Source of the DNA: Agreia sp. PsM10
Lineage (GTDB): Bacteria > Actinomycetota > Actinomycetes > Actinomycetales > Microbacteriaceae
Length of the DNA: 64,000 bases
Reading direction: 5' to 3'
Assembly (NCBI RefSeq): GCF_030433855.1
Contig: NZ_JARUXC010000001.1
Coordinates: 62,001 to 126,000, forward strand
Shown: positions 9,097 to 18,837 of the stretch, one piece after another
How positions within the stretch are numbered: the stretch's first letter is position 1
Layout of the letters: each line of letters opens with the position of its first letter
Notes under the pieces: model-generated
The model's input: only the letters and a program-made list of their open reading frames with translations
Told to the model about the DNA's origin: nothing
Databases searched by the model: none
Made by a program: the position numbers and the translations under genes

Positions 9097-9327
9097 CTAC
9101 TCGGAGACCGACTGGCGGGCGGCGTCGAGCCGGGCCTTGGCGCCGATCAGCCAGTGCTCGCATCGCCGCGCGAGCGCCTCGCCGCGTTCCCAGAGGGCAA
9201 GCGACTGCTCGAGGGTCGACGAACCCTGTTCGAGTTCGGTGACGACCCGCACGAGTTCGTCGCGAGCCTGCTCGTAGCTGAGAGCATCGATGTCTTCTGT
9301 CGACGGAGTCGTCGCGGAGGAGGGCAT
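9097..9327 (-). CDS. xseB: Exodeoxyribonuclease VII small subunit
   Basis: 76 residues, the usual XseB length. The conserved core LSYEQARDELVRVVTELEQG, then SSTLEQSLALWERGEALARRCE, forms the helical hairpin that binds XseA. Exonuclease VII degrades single-stranded DNA in both directions. A longer in-frame extension to 9438 is rejected because it would lie inside xseA. xseA ends 10 nt upstream. TAAGAT (9335-9340, minus strand), which contains the xseA stop codon, ends 7 nt before the ATG, so xseB may also have its own leaderless transcript. Confidence 0.92.
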   Translation of the reverse strand: MPSSATTPSTEDIDALSYEQARDELVRVVTELEQGSSTLEQSLALWERGEALARRCEHWLIGAKARLDAARQSVSE

Positions 9328-9337
9328 GGTTCCAATC

Positions 9338-10600
9338 TTATTCTGCGGTGGAGGATGTGGCGGCGGCGAGTGGGCCTCGGGAGCCCGTGGACGTGGCGCC
9401 GATCGCCCCGTCGGAGACCGTGATCGTGAGACCGGCACCGCTCGGCGCGTCGTCTCGGCCGCGCACGATCGACCCGCCGTCGCGCTGCACGATGGCGTAT
9501 CCCCGATCGAGGGTGCGTTGCGGCGAGAGCGCCCTCAGGTGGGCGACCAGCTGCCGGGTGCGGTCGTCTGCCCGCTCGACGATGCGTGAGGCGAGCTCGC
9601 TGCCCCGCGCCACGTAGCGGGTGAGTTCTTCGCTTCGCACGTCGATCAACCAGCTCGAGTCGGCGAGCACGGGGCGGCTGCGCAGCTGACCGAGCCTGTC
9701 GATCTCGTTCTTGATCACGTGGTTGATGCGCACGCCCAGTCTCGCCCTGGCCTGGAGAACGCGGGAGAGCTCCTCGGCCACGTCGGGCACGACGCGCTTG
9801 GCCGCGTCGGTGGGTGTGGAGGCGCGAAGGTCGGCCACCTCGTCGAGCAGGGGGCGGTCGGCCTCGTGGCCGATGGCACTGACGATCGGGGTGGTCGCGG
9901 CAGCGGCGGCACGCACGACGCCCTCATCGCTGAACCCGAGGAGGTTCTGAAAGTCACCGCCGCCTCGGGCGATGATGATGACGTCGACCTCGGGGTCGGC
10001 GTCGAGCTGTTGGATGGCGGCGGTGATCTCGCGGGGCGTGCGGTCACCCTGCACGGCCGCGTGCACCACGCGGAACTCGACCGACGGCCACCGGAGCTGC
10101 GCATTGCGCAGCACGTCTTTCTCGGCGTCGCTGTCTTTGCCGGTGATCAATCCCACGCAGTGAGGGAGAAATGGCAGGCTCTTCTTTCGCGAGGCGTCGA
10201 ACAGGCCCTCGGATGCCAGTTGCCGCCGCAGCCGTTCGAGTCGCTCGAGCAGGTCGCCGAGCCCCACATGCCGCATCTCGAACACCTGCATCGTGAGCGT
10301 TCCGCCCTTGAGCCAGTAATTCGGTTTGACAAGGGCCACGACCCGGTCGCCCTGCTTGAGGTCATCGGGAATCCGGCCGCGCACGCTCGACCAGATGGTG
10401 AAGCCGATCGTGACATCGTCGGTGACATCGCGCAGTTTGCCGTAGACGTTCGCACCCGACACGCCCCACTGCGTGATCTGCCCTTCGACCCACGCGGTGC
10501 CGAGCCTGTCGATGTAGCCCTTGATCTTGCTGGAGAGGAGGGCGACCGGCCACGGATTCTCGAGAGTCGCCGGCGCGCCGGCCTGCGGGGCGTCTGTCAT
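9338..10600 (-). CDS. xseA: Exodeoxyribonuclease VII large subunit
   Basis: 420 residues. The N-terminal OB-fold (about 15-110, beginning [20 protein letters not shown]) binds ssDNA. The catalytic domain carries [13 protein letters not shown] and the conserved [19 protein letters not shown]. XseA and XseB form exonuclease VII, used in ssDNA degradation and mismatch repair. ATG 10598-10600 has GGGAG 7 nt upstream, so it is an ordinary Shine-Dalgarno start. It is divergent from ispH with 67 nt between the starts. Confidence 0.94.
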   Translation of the reverse strand: MTDAPQAGAPATLENPWPVALLSSKIKGYIDRLGTAWVEGQITQWGVSGANVYGKLRDVTDDVTIGFTIWSSVRGRIPDDLKQGDRVVALVKPNYWLKGGTLTMQVFEMRHVGLGDLLERLERLRRQLASEGLFDASRKKSLPFLPHCVGLITGKDSDAEKDVLRNAQLRWPSVEFRVVHAAVQGDRTPREITAAIQQLDADPEVDVIIIARGGGDFQNLLGFSDEGVVRAAAAATTPIVSAIGHEADRPLLDEVADLRASTPTDAAKRVVPDVAEELSRVLQARARLGVRINHVIKNEIDRLGQLRSRPVLADSSWLIDVRSEELTRYVARGSELASRIVERADDRTRQLVAHLRALSPQRTLDRGYAIVQRDGGSIVRGRDDAPSGAGLTITVSDGAIGATSTGSRGPLAAATSSTAE

Positions 10601-10667
10601 GCGGGTGCTCCCTGCGCGTGGATCTGTCGACGGCCGACCTCCCGGTTTTCACGGTTACCATGGAGGA

Positions 10668-11732
10668 GTGAGCCAAGCCACTATAAGTCTGCCGATGCCG
10701 AGGATTCCCGGCGTACGAAACAGGCTAAAGGATACCCCCGTCACCGGGGAGAAGAAGGTGCTGCTCGCAGCGCCCCGAGGCTACTGTGCAGGAGTGGACC
10801 GCGCGGTCGTCGCAGTCGAGAAAGCGCTCGAGCACTACGGCGCCCCGGTGTACGTGCGCAAGCAGATCGTGCACAATATCCACGTCGTGCAGACACTCGA
10901 GAAGCGCGGCGCGATCTTCGTCGAGGAGGTCGACGAGGTTCCGCCCGGCGCCCACGTGGTGTTCAGCGCCCACGGTGTCTCGCCGGCAGTCGTGCAGGGA
11001 GCCGCCGATCGCGGCCTCCAGGCCATCGATGCCACGTGCCCCCTCGTCACCAAGGTGCACCGCGAAGCCGTGCGCTTCGCCCGCGACGACTTCGAGATCC
11101 TTCTCATCGGGCACGAGGGCCACGAAGAGGTCGAGGGCACGGCCGGAGAGGCGCCCGAGCACACGACGCTCGTCGGCAGCCCCGACGAGGCCGACACCGT
11201 CGTGGTCCGCGACCCCGACAAGGTCGTCTGGCTTTCCCAGACCACGCTGTCGGTCGACGAGACCATGGAGACGGTGAACCGCCTGCGTGCGCGCTTCCCG
11301 AATCTCCAGGACCCGCCCAGCGACGACATCTGTTACGCGACCCAGAACCGCCAGGTGGCCATCAAGAAGGTCGCCAAGAATGCCGACCTCGTCATCGTGG
11401 TTGGCTCGGCGAACTCGTCCAACTCCGTGCGCCTCGTCGAGGTCGCGCTCGAGTACGGCGCCAAGGCCGCCTATCGCGTCGACTACGCGCACGAGGTCAA
11501 GCAGGAGTGGCTCGACGGCGTCAACACCGTCGGGGTCACGAGCGGCGCATCCGTGCCCGAGGTTCTGGTGCAGGATCTGCTCGATGAGCTGGCCGGAGCC
11601 GGCTACGGCGACATCGAGACGGTCATCACGGCCGAGGAAGACCTGATCTTCTCCCTGCCGAAGGAACTCCGCAAGGACATGACCGGCAAGAACGACGCCC
11701 GGGCCCTCGGCGGTCGGATCAGCTCGAACTGA
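10668..11732 (+). CDS. ispH: 4-hydroxy-3-methylbut-2-enyl diphosphate reductase
   Basis: IspH (LytB) is the last enzyme of the MEP isoprenoid pathway and reduces HMBPP to IPP and DMAPP. 354 residues. The three cysteines that ligate the iron-sulfur cluster are in [24 protein letters not shown] and [17 protein letters not shown] and the C-terminal VTSGASVPE are also typical. GTG 10668 is chosen because TACCAT (10656-10661) ends 6 nt before it, a leaderless pattern. The alternative ATG 10695 lacks a Shine-Dalgarno sequence but has TATAAG 7 nt upstream. The 3' end overlaps the convergent DUF6264 gene by 14 nt. Confidence 0.94.
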   Translation: MSQATISLPMPRIPGVRNRLKDTPVTGEKKVLLAAPRGYCAGVDRAVVAVEKALEHYGAPVYVRKQIVHNIHVVQTLEKRGAIFVEEVDEVPPGAHVVFSAHGVSPAVVQGAADRGLQAIDATCPLVTKVHREAVRFARDDFEILLIGHEGHEEVEGTAGEAPEHTTLVGSPDEADTVVVRDPDKVVWLSQTTLSVDETMETVNRLRARFPNLQDPPSDDICYATQNRQVAIKKVAKNADLVIVVGSANSSNSVRLVEVALEYGAKAAYRVDYAHEVKQEWLDGVNTVGVTSGASVPEVLVQDLLDELAGAGYGDIETVITAEEDLIFSLPKELRKDMTGKNDARALGGRISSN

Positions 11733-12234
11733 TCGACGTCAGGAGGCCGGGGTCCGCGACCAGGGCCAGCACGAGGCATCCGAATGTCACGATGAGGGCG
11801 AGTGCGCCCATCAGCAGCGGAACGGGCCACGATCGGCGGCGCTGACCGATCAGCCTCACCGTGATCCAGATGGTTGCCGCGAGAAGCACGAGCTGCGCGA
11901 TCGCGGCTACGGCACCCGCGATGTCGACAGCCGATCCGCCGCCGTATTCGCCCAGACCTCGGTCTGCGTAGAACATGTCGATCGTGCTGCGCAGACCGAA
12001 CAACGACGGAACGCTCGACGAGCTGAACATCACCGCAGTCACGAGCAGGAACACAGAGATCGATGCGTCGACGACGCGGTAGGGCTTAGCCGGAGTGCCC
12101 TCTGTGGCCTGCGGATCAGGGTCTTCCTGCTGAGTGTCATCGACCTCTGCAGCGTGCGGATCGGCTGGAGGCGACCAGACCCACCCCTCGGGTGCGAGTT
12201 CGCCGTAGCGAGGAGTGGGCCGGTCGTCTGCCAT
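11719..12234 (-). CDS. DUF6264 family membrane protein
   Basis: 171 residues. An acidic cytoplasmic N-terminus carries [15 protein letters not shown], which I associate with the DUF6264 family of Microbacteriaceae. Three or so membrane helices follow: about 63-80, 107-130 and 143-165. Function is unknown. It lies 11 nt downstream of fba and is probably co-transcribed with it. An open extension to 12333 would overlap fba and is rejected in favour of ATG 12232-12234. Confidence 0.72.
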   Translation of the reverse strand: MADDRPTPRYGELAPEGWVWSPPADPHAAEVDDTQQEDPDPQATEGTPAKPYRVVDASISVFLLVTAVMFSSSSVPSLFGLRSTIDMFYADRGLGEYGGGSAVDIAGAVAAIAQLVLLAATIWITVRLIGQRRRSWPVPLLMGALALIVTFGCLVLALVADPGLLTSISSS

Positions 12235-12245
12235 CGTTCGGGTGT

Positions 12246-13274
<1,029 letters not shown>

Positions 13275-13394
13275 GGTTTCTCCTTGTGTCTACGCGACTT
13301 CATCCTAGGGGAGAGACCCACCGGTACTCTGGAGTAGCCAGGCGATGACGCGCGACAGGAGCCGTCACGTGGCCACGATTCAGTGAGGTCTGCA

Positions 13395-14381
13395 ATGACG
13401 AATACCGATACCGACGCCCTCTACCTTCACCCCGATCGCAACCTGGCCATGGAACTGGTTCGCGCGACCGAGGCTGCCTCCATCCGTGCATACCCCTTCA
13501 TCGGTCGTGGCGACAAGCTCGCCGCCGACGGCGCCGCCGTCGACGCCATGCGCGCCTTTCTCACCACGGTCAACTTCGACGGCGTCGTCGTGATCGGCGA
13601 GGGCGAGAAGGACGAGGCCCCCATGCTGTTCAACGGAGAGCACGTCGGCAACGGTCGCGGGCCGGCCTGCGACATCGCGGTCGACCCGATCGACGGAACC
13701 AGCCTCACCGCCGCGGGGCGCCAAAACGCTCTCTCCGTCATCGCCGTCTCCGACCGTGGCACGATGCTCGACGCGTCGAGCGTCTTCTACATGGACAAGA
13801 TCGTCACCGGACCCGAGGGCATCGGCGTGATCGACATCGACCGCCCGATCGGCGACAACATCCGCGCCCTCGCCAAGGCCAAGGGCAAAGACGTCTCCGA
13901 CATCAAGGTCGCGGTGCTCGACCGGCCGCGGCACGTCGGTCTGATCGAGGAGATCCGCGCCGCCGGTGCCGGCACCCGTCTGCTTCTCGACGGCGACGTC
14001 GCCGGCGGCATCAACGCGGCCCGCTACGAGACGCGAACAGACATGTGCGTCGGTGTGGGCGGGAGCCCCGAGGGCATCGTCACGGCGTGCGCCATCAAGG
14101 CTCTCGGCGGCCTCATCCAGGGGCGCCTGCTGCCGAAGACCGACGAGGAGCGCCAGCGTGCGATCGACGCGGGCCTCGACGTGGACCGCATCTACGAGGC
14201 CGACGATCTGGTCAGGGGCAACAACACGATGTTCGTGGCGACGGGTGTGACGGATGGCGGCCTGGTCGCGGGGGTGCGCAAGAAGGGCCCGATCATCCGC
14301 ACGGAGAGCCTGGTTCTGCGCAGCCGCTCGGGCACCATCCGACGCATCGTCGCCGACCACATCGCTGACAAATGGTTCTAG
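13395..14381 (+). CDS. glpX: Class II fructose-1,6-bisphosphatase
   Basis: 328 residues. GlpX-type phosphatase that makes fructose-6-phosphate, the committed gluconeogenic step. Metal-binding motifs of the lithium-sensitive phosphatase superfamily are visible: VVIGEGEKDEAPM and IAVDPIDGTSL. In Actinobacteria this is usually the main FBPase. ATG 13395 has GTGAGG 7 nt upstream; an open extension to 13383 has none. The stop codon lies in the first unit of a short tandem repeat (14374-14422). Confidence 0.94.
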   Translation: MTNTDTDALYLHPDRNLAMELVRATEAASIRAYPFIGRGDKLAADGAAVDAMRAFLTTVNFDGVVVIGEGEKDEAPMLFNGEHVGNGRGPACDIAVDPIDGTSLTAAGRQNALSVIAVSDRGTMLDASSVFYMDKIVTGPEGIGVIDIDRPIGDNIRALAKAKGKDVSDIKVAVLDRPRHVGLIEEIRAAGAGTRLLLDGDVAGGINAARYETRTDMCVGVGGSPEGIVTACAIKALGGLIQGRLLPKTDEERQRAIDAGLDVDRIYEADDLVRGNNTMFVATGVTDGGLVAGVRKKGPIIRTESLVLRSRSGTIRRIVADHIADKWF

Positions 14382-14422
14382 GCCTTCGACGGTTCTAGGC
14401 CTTCGACGGTTCTAAGCCCTCG
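14374..14422. repeat. 17-bp tandem repeat, almost three copies, at a convergent gene junction
   Basis: GGTTCTAGGCCTTCGAC occurs at 14374-14390 and, perfectly, at 14391-14407; a third imperfect copy, GGTTCTAAGCCCTCG, runs 14408-14422. The array contains the TAG stop of glpX and, on the other strand, the TAG stop of rmuC. Replication slippage is the simplest origin. Confidence 0.85.
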
Positions 14423-15656
14423 CCTCGGTCCTCTCCAGTTCGGCGACCAGTTCGAAGCTCGACAGCTCGCGGCGCTGCTCCTCGATCGTGGGGAGCACGC
14501 CGAGCACGGTCGACTCGTCGAGTGCGTTGAGCTTGCGCGCTGTCGGAAAGACCTGCCGTTCGAGCGATCCGACGAACGAGTTGTAGTCGCGCACACTGCG
14601 TTCGATCGATCGACCGAGCTTCTCGGCGTGCGTGGCGGTGGTGGCCAGGCGCGTGTACAGCTCCCGGCTCAGGTCGAAGAGCACCTTCGCGTCGTGCGTG
14701 AGCACGTCTTGCTGCCAGCTGTAGGCGACGGTCTTCAGCACCGACCAGAGCGTCACGGGGGAGGCGAGGGCCACTTTGCGTGAGAACGCGAACTCCATGA
14801 TGCTCGGATCGGCCTCGAGCGCGCTCGACACGAGGGATTCGCTCGGGATGAAGGCGATCACCAGTTCGGGGGAGGCCTCGAGGCCGGACCAGTAGCTCTT
14901 GTTGCTCAAGCTGATGATGTGGTCGCGAACCGCTTTGACGTGGCGTTTCAGCAGGCGGTCTCGTTCTGCACCGTCGGCCCCGGTGGCCGTGGCCGGAATG
15001 AGGCTGGCCTCGAGATATGCGTCGAACGGAACCTTCGCGTCGACGGCGATGTTCTTGCCGCCGGGCAGATGCACCACCATGTCGGGCCGACCCGCGCCGC
15101 TCGACGAGACGATGCTGGTCTGAACGTCGAAGTCGACGCGTTCGATCAGGCCGGCCGCTTCGACGACGCGTCGCAGCTGCGTCTCTCCCCAGACGCCCCG
15201 GGTGCTGTTGGAGCGAAGCGCAGAGGCGAGCGACTCCGCAGTGCTGCGCAGGCGTTCTTCGGATTCGGTGGCGTGGCGCAGCTGTTCGCTCAGTTCGCCG
15301 TGCTGCTTCTGTCGCTGCTCCTCGAGCTCCGACACCTTGCGCTGAACCAGCCGCAGGCTCTCGGCGACCGGGCTGAGGGCGACCAGAACCCGCTCGTCCG
15401 AGCTGACCCTCTCTGCCTCTGCCTCGCTCATCTCACGGATTCGCTGTTGGAATTCTGTGATGCGCCCCAGCTGCAGCTCGAGCTGCTCGCGTAGTCCTGC
15501 GTTTGTGGCCTCGGCTGCAGCCGATCGAGCCTGCAGCTCGGCCAGCGGCCTCGGGTCGAAGGCCGGAATCCTGCTGGCGCGGAGCATCCAGCCGATGGTG
15601 CCGCCGAGCGCCACGCCGATGAGCAGACCGAGCACGAGAGCGAGTATGGGATCCAT
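14412..15656 (-). CDS. rmuC: DNA recombination protein RmuC homologue
   Basis: 414 residues. N-terminal membrane helix (about 5-25), a long coiled-coil (about 38-145), then the PD-(D/E)XK-like RmuC domain with RGVWGETQLRRVVE and NIAVDAKVPFDAYLEA. RmuC limits inversions at short inverted repeats in E. coli, and recent work ties it to recombination at the replication terminus and to defence-like nuclease functions. The distal gene of a pair with the exonuclease, 51 nt apart. The 3' end lies in a tandem repeat shared with glpX. Confidence 0.9.
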   Translation of the reverse strand: MDPILALVLGLLIGVALGGTIGWMLRASRIPAFDPRPLAELQARSAAAEATNAGLREQLELQLGRITEFQQRIREMSEAEAERVSSDERVLVALSPVAESLRLVQRKVSELEEQRQKQHGELSEQLRHATESEERLRSTAESLASALRSNSTRGVWGETQLRRVVEAAGLIERVDFDVQTSIVSSSGAGRPDMVVHLPGGKNIAVDAKVPFDAYLEASLIPATATGADGAERDRLLKRHVKAVRDHIISLSNKSYWSGLEASPELVIAFIPSESLVSSALEADPSIMEFAFSRKVALASPVTLWSVLKTVAYSWQQDVLTHDAKVLFDLSRELYTRLATTATHAEKLGRSIERSVRDYNSFVGSLERQVFPTARKLNALDESTVLGVLPTIEEQRRELSSFELVAELERTEARA

Positions 15657-15707
15657 GCCGGAAGTCTCGCACCGGCCCCCGACATCGCCGGAAGGATCGG
15701 CCGCGCG

Positions 15708-16298
15708 TCAGATAACGGGTGCGACGACCGCCGGTCGCAGCTGCGAGATCTTCACGCCCGCGGCCCCGGCGAGGGTCTCGATCGAGTTCACCTCGTGACG
15801 GTCGGCCGCATGGATGATGATCGCCGCGCACGCCTCGGCATCCGCCAGCGCGTCGTGGTGCCGGAAGTCTTCGAAGCCCGCCGCCATGGCTGCCACCGGC
15901 AGACGATACGAGTCGAGCGAGTAGGTCTTGCGCGCGATCTGCAGGCTGCAGGCGTAGGCGTTCGGCGGGCACTCCACGCGGGCCGCCGCGCTCGCCGCGC
16001 GGATGACGGCCATGTCGAATGCCGCATTGTGCGCCACGAAATGATCGTCTCCGACGAAGTCGACGAGCTCGTCGAGCTGCTCCTCCCAACCACGGGCGTC
16101 TTCGACGTCTTCGCGGTAGATGCCGTGGATCTTCGTGTTCCACGGCAGGAACTCGTCGAACCCGATCTCGGGCTTGATGAACCACGAGGCCTCGTCGACG
16201 ACGACGCCGTCGCGCACCTTGACCAGACCCACCGAACACGCGGACTCGCGATAGGAGTTGGCGGTCTCGAAGTCGATGGCAGTGAAATTCAGGGGCAC
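15708..16298 (-). CDS. DEDDh-type 3'-5' exonuclease (DnaQ-like)
   Basis: 196 residues, single RNase T/DnaQ exonuclease domain. Exo I is TAIDFETAN (Asp-Glu), Exo II is HNAAFDMAVI (Asp), Exo III is HHDALADAEA (His and Asp), so all four carboxylates and the DEDDh histidine are present. It would excise nucleotides from DNA or RNA 3' ends. It is not a full Pol III epsilon subunit, because the C-terminal polymerase-binding tail is missing. Next to rmuC, suggesting a joint repair role. Divergent from ychF with 75 nt between starts. Confidence 0.88.
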   Translation of the reverse strand: MPLNFTAIDFETANSYRESACSVGLVKVRDGVVVDEASWFIKPEIGFDEFLPWNTKIHGIYREDVEDARGWEEQLDELVDFVGDDHFVAHNAAFDMAVIRAASAAARVECPPNAYACSLQIARKTYSLDSYRLPVAAMAAGFEDFRHHDALADAEACAAIIIHAADRHEVNSIETLAGAAGVKISQLRPAVVAPVI

Positions 16299-16373
16299 AT
16301 GTCGATGCTCTCACGGGGTACCGACCCCGGTTCCGAAGAGAGCCCGCGCGCCGGGCAAGTACGATGGATGCTC

Positions 16374-17447
16374 GTGGCTCTCACTATTGCAATCGTCGGT
16401 CTGCCCAATGTCGGCAAGTCCACCCTGTTCAACGCCCTGACAAAGAACCAGGTGCTCGCAGCGAACTACCCGTTCGCCACGATCGAGCCGAACGTGGGTG
16501 TCGTCAACCTTCCCGATGCGCGCCTCGCCGCCCTGGCCGAGATCTTCGGAAGCGAGCGCATCCTGCCTGCCCCCGTGTCGTTCGTCGACATCGCGGGCAT
16601 CGTGAAGGGCGCGAGCGAGGGCGAGGGCCTCGGCAACAAGTTCCTCGCGAACATCCGTGAAGCGGATGCGATCGCGCAGGTCGTGCGCGGATTCACCGAC
16701 GAAGACGTGGTGCACGTCGACGGCAAGGTCGACGCGGCCAGCGACCTCGAGACCATCAACACCGAGCTGATCCTCGCCGACCTGCAGACCCTCGAGAAGG
16801 CGGAGGCCCGCTTCGAGAAAGAGGTCAAGGGCAAGAAGGCCGACCCCTCGACTCTGGTGGCCGTCAAGGCTGCACGGGAGTGGCTCGACACGGGCAAGCC
16901 GCTCTCAGCGTCGACGATCGACCTCGAGCCGATCCGCGAGCTCGGACTGCTGACCGCCAAGCCCTTCATCTATGTCTTCAACATCGACGAGGGCGTGCTG
17001 AACGACAAGGCGAAGCTCGATGAGCTCGCGGCTCTCGTCGCCCCCGCCCACGCGATCTTCCTCGACGCCAAGCTGGAGTCGGAGCTGATCGACCTCGACC
17101 CGGCCGACGCCGCCGAACTGCTCGAGTCGACCGGACAAGAGGAGAGCGGCCTCGACCAGCTCGCCCGCATCGGCTTCGACACGCTCGGACTGCAGACCTA
17201 CCTCACCGCCGGCCCCAAAGAGACCCGCGCCTGGACCATCCCGAAGGGCGCCAAGGCCCCGCAGGCCGCCGGCGTCATCCACACGGACTTCGAGAAGGGC
17301 TTCATCAAAGCCGAGATCATCGGCTTCGACGACCTCGTGGAGACCGGCTCGATCGCCGAGGCGCGCGCCAAGGGCAAGGCGCGCATCGAGGGCAAGGACT
17401 ATACGATGCAGGACGGCGACGTCGTCGAGTTCCGCTTCAACGTCTGA
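16374..17447 (+). CDS. ychF: Redox-regulated ATPase/GTPase YchF (Obg family)
   Basis: 357 residues, the normal YchF length. N-terminal G domain: IVGLPNVGKSTLFNALT (P-loop) and FVDIAGIVKGAS (G3). The G4 motif is non-canonical, as in all YchF proteins, which prefer ATP. A coiled coil (about 125-200) and a C-terminal TGS domain ending MQDGDVVEFRFNV follow. YchF binds ribosomes and modulates the oxidative stress response. GTG 16374 starts ALTIAIVGLPN as in homologues; TACGAT (16360-16365) ends 8 nt upstream, consistent with a leaderless mRNA. ATG 16368 would add two residues. Confidence 0.95.
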   Translation: MALTIAIVGLPNVGKSTLFNALTKNQVLAANYPFATIEPNVGVVNLPDARLAALAEIFGSERILPAPVSFVDIAGIVKGASEGEGLGNKFLANIREADAIAQVVRGFTDEDVVHVDGKVDAASDLETINTELILADLQTLEKAEARFEKEVKGKKADPSTLVAVKAAREWLDTGKPLSASTIDLEPIRELGLLTAKPFIYVFNIDEGVLNDKAKLDELAALVAPAHAIFLDAKLESELIDLDPADAAELLESTGQEESGLDQLARIGFDTLGLQTYLTAGPKETRAWTIPKGAKAPQAAGVIHTDFEKGFIKAEIIGFDDLVETGSIAEARAKGKARIEGKDYTMQDGDVVEFRFNV

Positions 17448-17460
17448 GTGCCGTGATGTG

Positions 17461-17526
17461 CCTCGGTCGGCGAAGATGCTGAACAACCGAGGAAGGTTAG
17501 GCATGACAATCGAGTTCGAACGGTGA
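17461..17526 (+). promoter_or_regulatory. Hairpin over a ribosome binding site plus a 7-codon leader frame
   Basis: CCTCGGT (17461-17467) can pair with ACCGAGG (17486-17492), which contains the start of the Shine-Dalgarno stretch GAGGAAGG (17489-17496). Six nt later ATG 17503 opens a frame of seven codons, MTIEFER, ending in TGA 17524-17526. That stop overlaps the GTG start (17523) of the next gene as GTGA. The layout suggests translational coupling, possibly gated by the hairpin. Confidence 0.45.
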
Positions 17527-18065
17527 GCTCCGACGCGACGGTGGTTGCGCGCTACGACGAGGCCAAGCGAGCCGCCGGCGAGCAGACCCTACGAAGGCTT
17601 GTGCGCAAGCAGGGAATCCTTCTGCTGATCCTCGGGATGTTGTTCGGGCTCATGGCGCTGGCACCGTTCGTCGGCGTGGTTACCGACGGGTGGAGCGTCA
17701 CCGCGGCCTTCGTCCTCGGCGAGATCGTGATGCTCGTGGTTCCCGTCGCAATCGGTGCGCTGGGAGTGCGACAACTTCGGCGGAAGGTGCACCTGCCCGA
17801 GGTCGCGGTCACGATCACTCCCATCGCCGTGCTGTTTCCTGCCATCGACCGGCCATCGGCGTTGGCACCTCGGATCCGTGCCGAGGAGTGGGCCCGGAGC
17901 GGAACGAGCGCCGAGATCTTTGCGGCGTCCGGCCTGGAGGCGGCACACGTGGTGTTCACCCGGCACGACGGAGGCAAGCGGCGCCGACGCATGATCGCCG
18001 CCGGCAACCTCGATCTCGACCCCCGGGTCCTCGTCGATGCACTGAGGAGCCCGTACACCTCATAG
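17523..18065 (+). CDS. Hypothetical protein with two membrane helices
   Basis: 180 residues, no family recognised. A charged N-terminus of about 28 residues precedes two helices (about 31-54 and 61-82), then a soluble C-terminal half of about 95 residues. That half includes the basic run KRRRR near residue 158 and looks like a small mixed alpha/beta domain. GTG 17523 has no Shine-Dalgarno sequence of its own at the right distance; it overlaps the stop of a 7-codon frame that does, so it is probably read by coupled translation. Confidence 0.7.
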   Translation: MSSDATVVARYDEAKRAAGEQTLRRLVRKQGILLLILGMLFGLMALAPFVGVVTDGWSVTAAFVLGEIVMLVVPVAIGALGVRQLRRKVHLPEVAVTITPIAVLFPAIDRPSALAPRIRAEEWARSGTSAEIFAASGLEAAHVVFTRHDGGKRRRRMIAAGNLDLDPRVLVDALRSPYTS

Positions 18066-18189
18066 CGATGGCGAGCGGCGCCCCCTCGATGGCTGCGCCG
18101 CTGACGATCACACGATTTCCCTTTCTCCCTCCAGTAGGGTGTCGGAGGCGAGCGGGAGCTTCGCCGTCGTACGAAAGGGAGCCCAGACC

Positions 18190-18741
18190 ATGACCGATAA
18201 CCAGATCTTCGAACCCGATGCACGCGCGATCTCGTACGCGGTCGAGGGGAACGGCCCCGCGGTCGTTCTGGTCGCCGAGAAGGGTCTTCCCATCGACTAC
18301 CTCGGCACGCTCGCCCACATCCTCGTCGAAGAAGACTTCCGCGTTCTGCGCATCGCCGCAGGCAGCGCCTCGGCGCACGAACTGGCTCAGGCCGTCGTCG
18401 ACATCATGGATGCCGTGGGCGTCAAGGACGCCTGGCTGGGTGGCCACGGGTTCGGCGGCTCCGTCGCTCGCGCCGTGGCTCTGGACTTTCACGACCGCGT
18501 CAACGGCGTGCTGCTGCTCGGCGTCGAGGCGGGAGACCTGACGCTCGCCGAGGGCCTGCCCGTGCTGGTCATCCAGGGATCTGCCGACGAGACGACCCCG
18601 CCCGCGAACGGCGAGGCGCTGCAGGCTGCCGCTCCCGACCGGGTGAGCATCGTGTCGATCGATGGCGGCGGCCACATGTTCCCCTCGGAGAACGTGGGCG
18701 CGACCTCGTGGGCCATCGAGGACTACCTCGACTGGGACTGA
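18190..18741 (+). CDS. Alpha/beta-hydrolase fold protein lacking the serine nucleophile
   Basis: 183 residues. Compact alpha/beta-hydrolase: GNGPAVVLVAEKG at the oxyanion strand, nucleophile elbow WLGGHGFGGSVARAVAL, acid-loop QGSADETTPP and C-terminal GGGHMFP. In active relatives the elbow reads GHSFGG. Here the Ser is Gly (GHGFGG), while the candidate Asp and His remain. The protein is therefore probably not a normal serine hydrolase; a binding role or a water-mediated reaction is possible. ATG 18190 with AAAGGGAG 9 nt upstream. An open extension to 18139 is rejected. Confidence 0.75.
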   Translation: MTDNQIFEPDARAISYAVEGNGPAVVLVAEKGLPIDYLGTLAHILVEEDFRVLRIAAGSASAHELAQAVVDIMDAVGVKDAWLGGHGFGGSVARAVALDFHDRVNGVLLLGVEAGDLTLAEGLPVLVIQGSADETTPPANGEALQAAAPDRVSIVSIDGGGHMFPSENVGATSWAIEDYLDWD

Positions 18742-18767
18742 CCTTCTAAGTGCTGAACGCGCTGATT

Positions 18768-18803
18768 GCCGACCAGCGCGGTGGCCGCGCCACCGCGGTC
18801 GGC
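18768..18803. terminator. Bidirectional hairpin between convergent genes
   Basis: GCCGAC (18768-18773) and CGCGGTGGC (18777-18785) pair with GCCACCGCG (18789-18797) and GTCGGC (18798-18803), leaving a 3-nt bulge and a 3-nt loop. The 15-bp G+C-rich stem lies between the ends of the hydrolase-fold gene and the stress-protein gene. It has no clear U tract in either direction. Confidence 0.6.
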
Positions 18804-18837
18804 GAGAACTCCCGCGCTCGGCGCAAGGCAGAAAAAC

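Noticed and set aside
10695-10697. ATG as an alternative ispH start with TATAAG 7 nt upstream
   Set aside because: TATAAG lacks the final T of the TANNNT pattern, while TACCAT is correctly placed for GTG 10668. The family allows both; I kept 10668.
15795-16373. Upstream extension of the ychF frame
   Set aside because: It is antisense to the exonuclease gene. YchF homologues begin at the P-loop-proximal start chosen here.
17491-17506. GGTTAGGCATG-like half of an iron box upstream of the 17523 gene
   Set aside because: Only one half-site resembles the DtxR/IdeR consensus and the other arm is missing.
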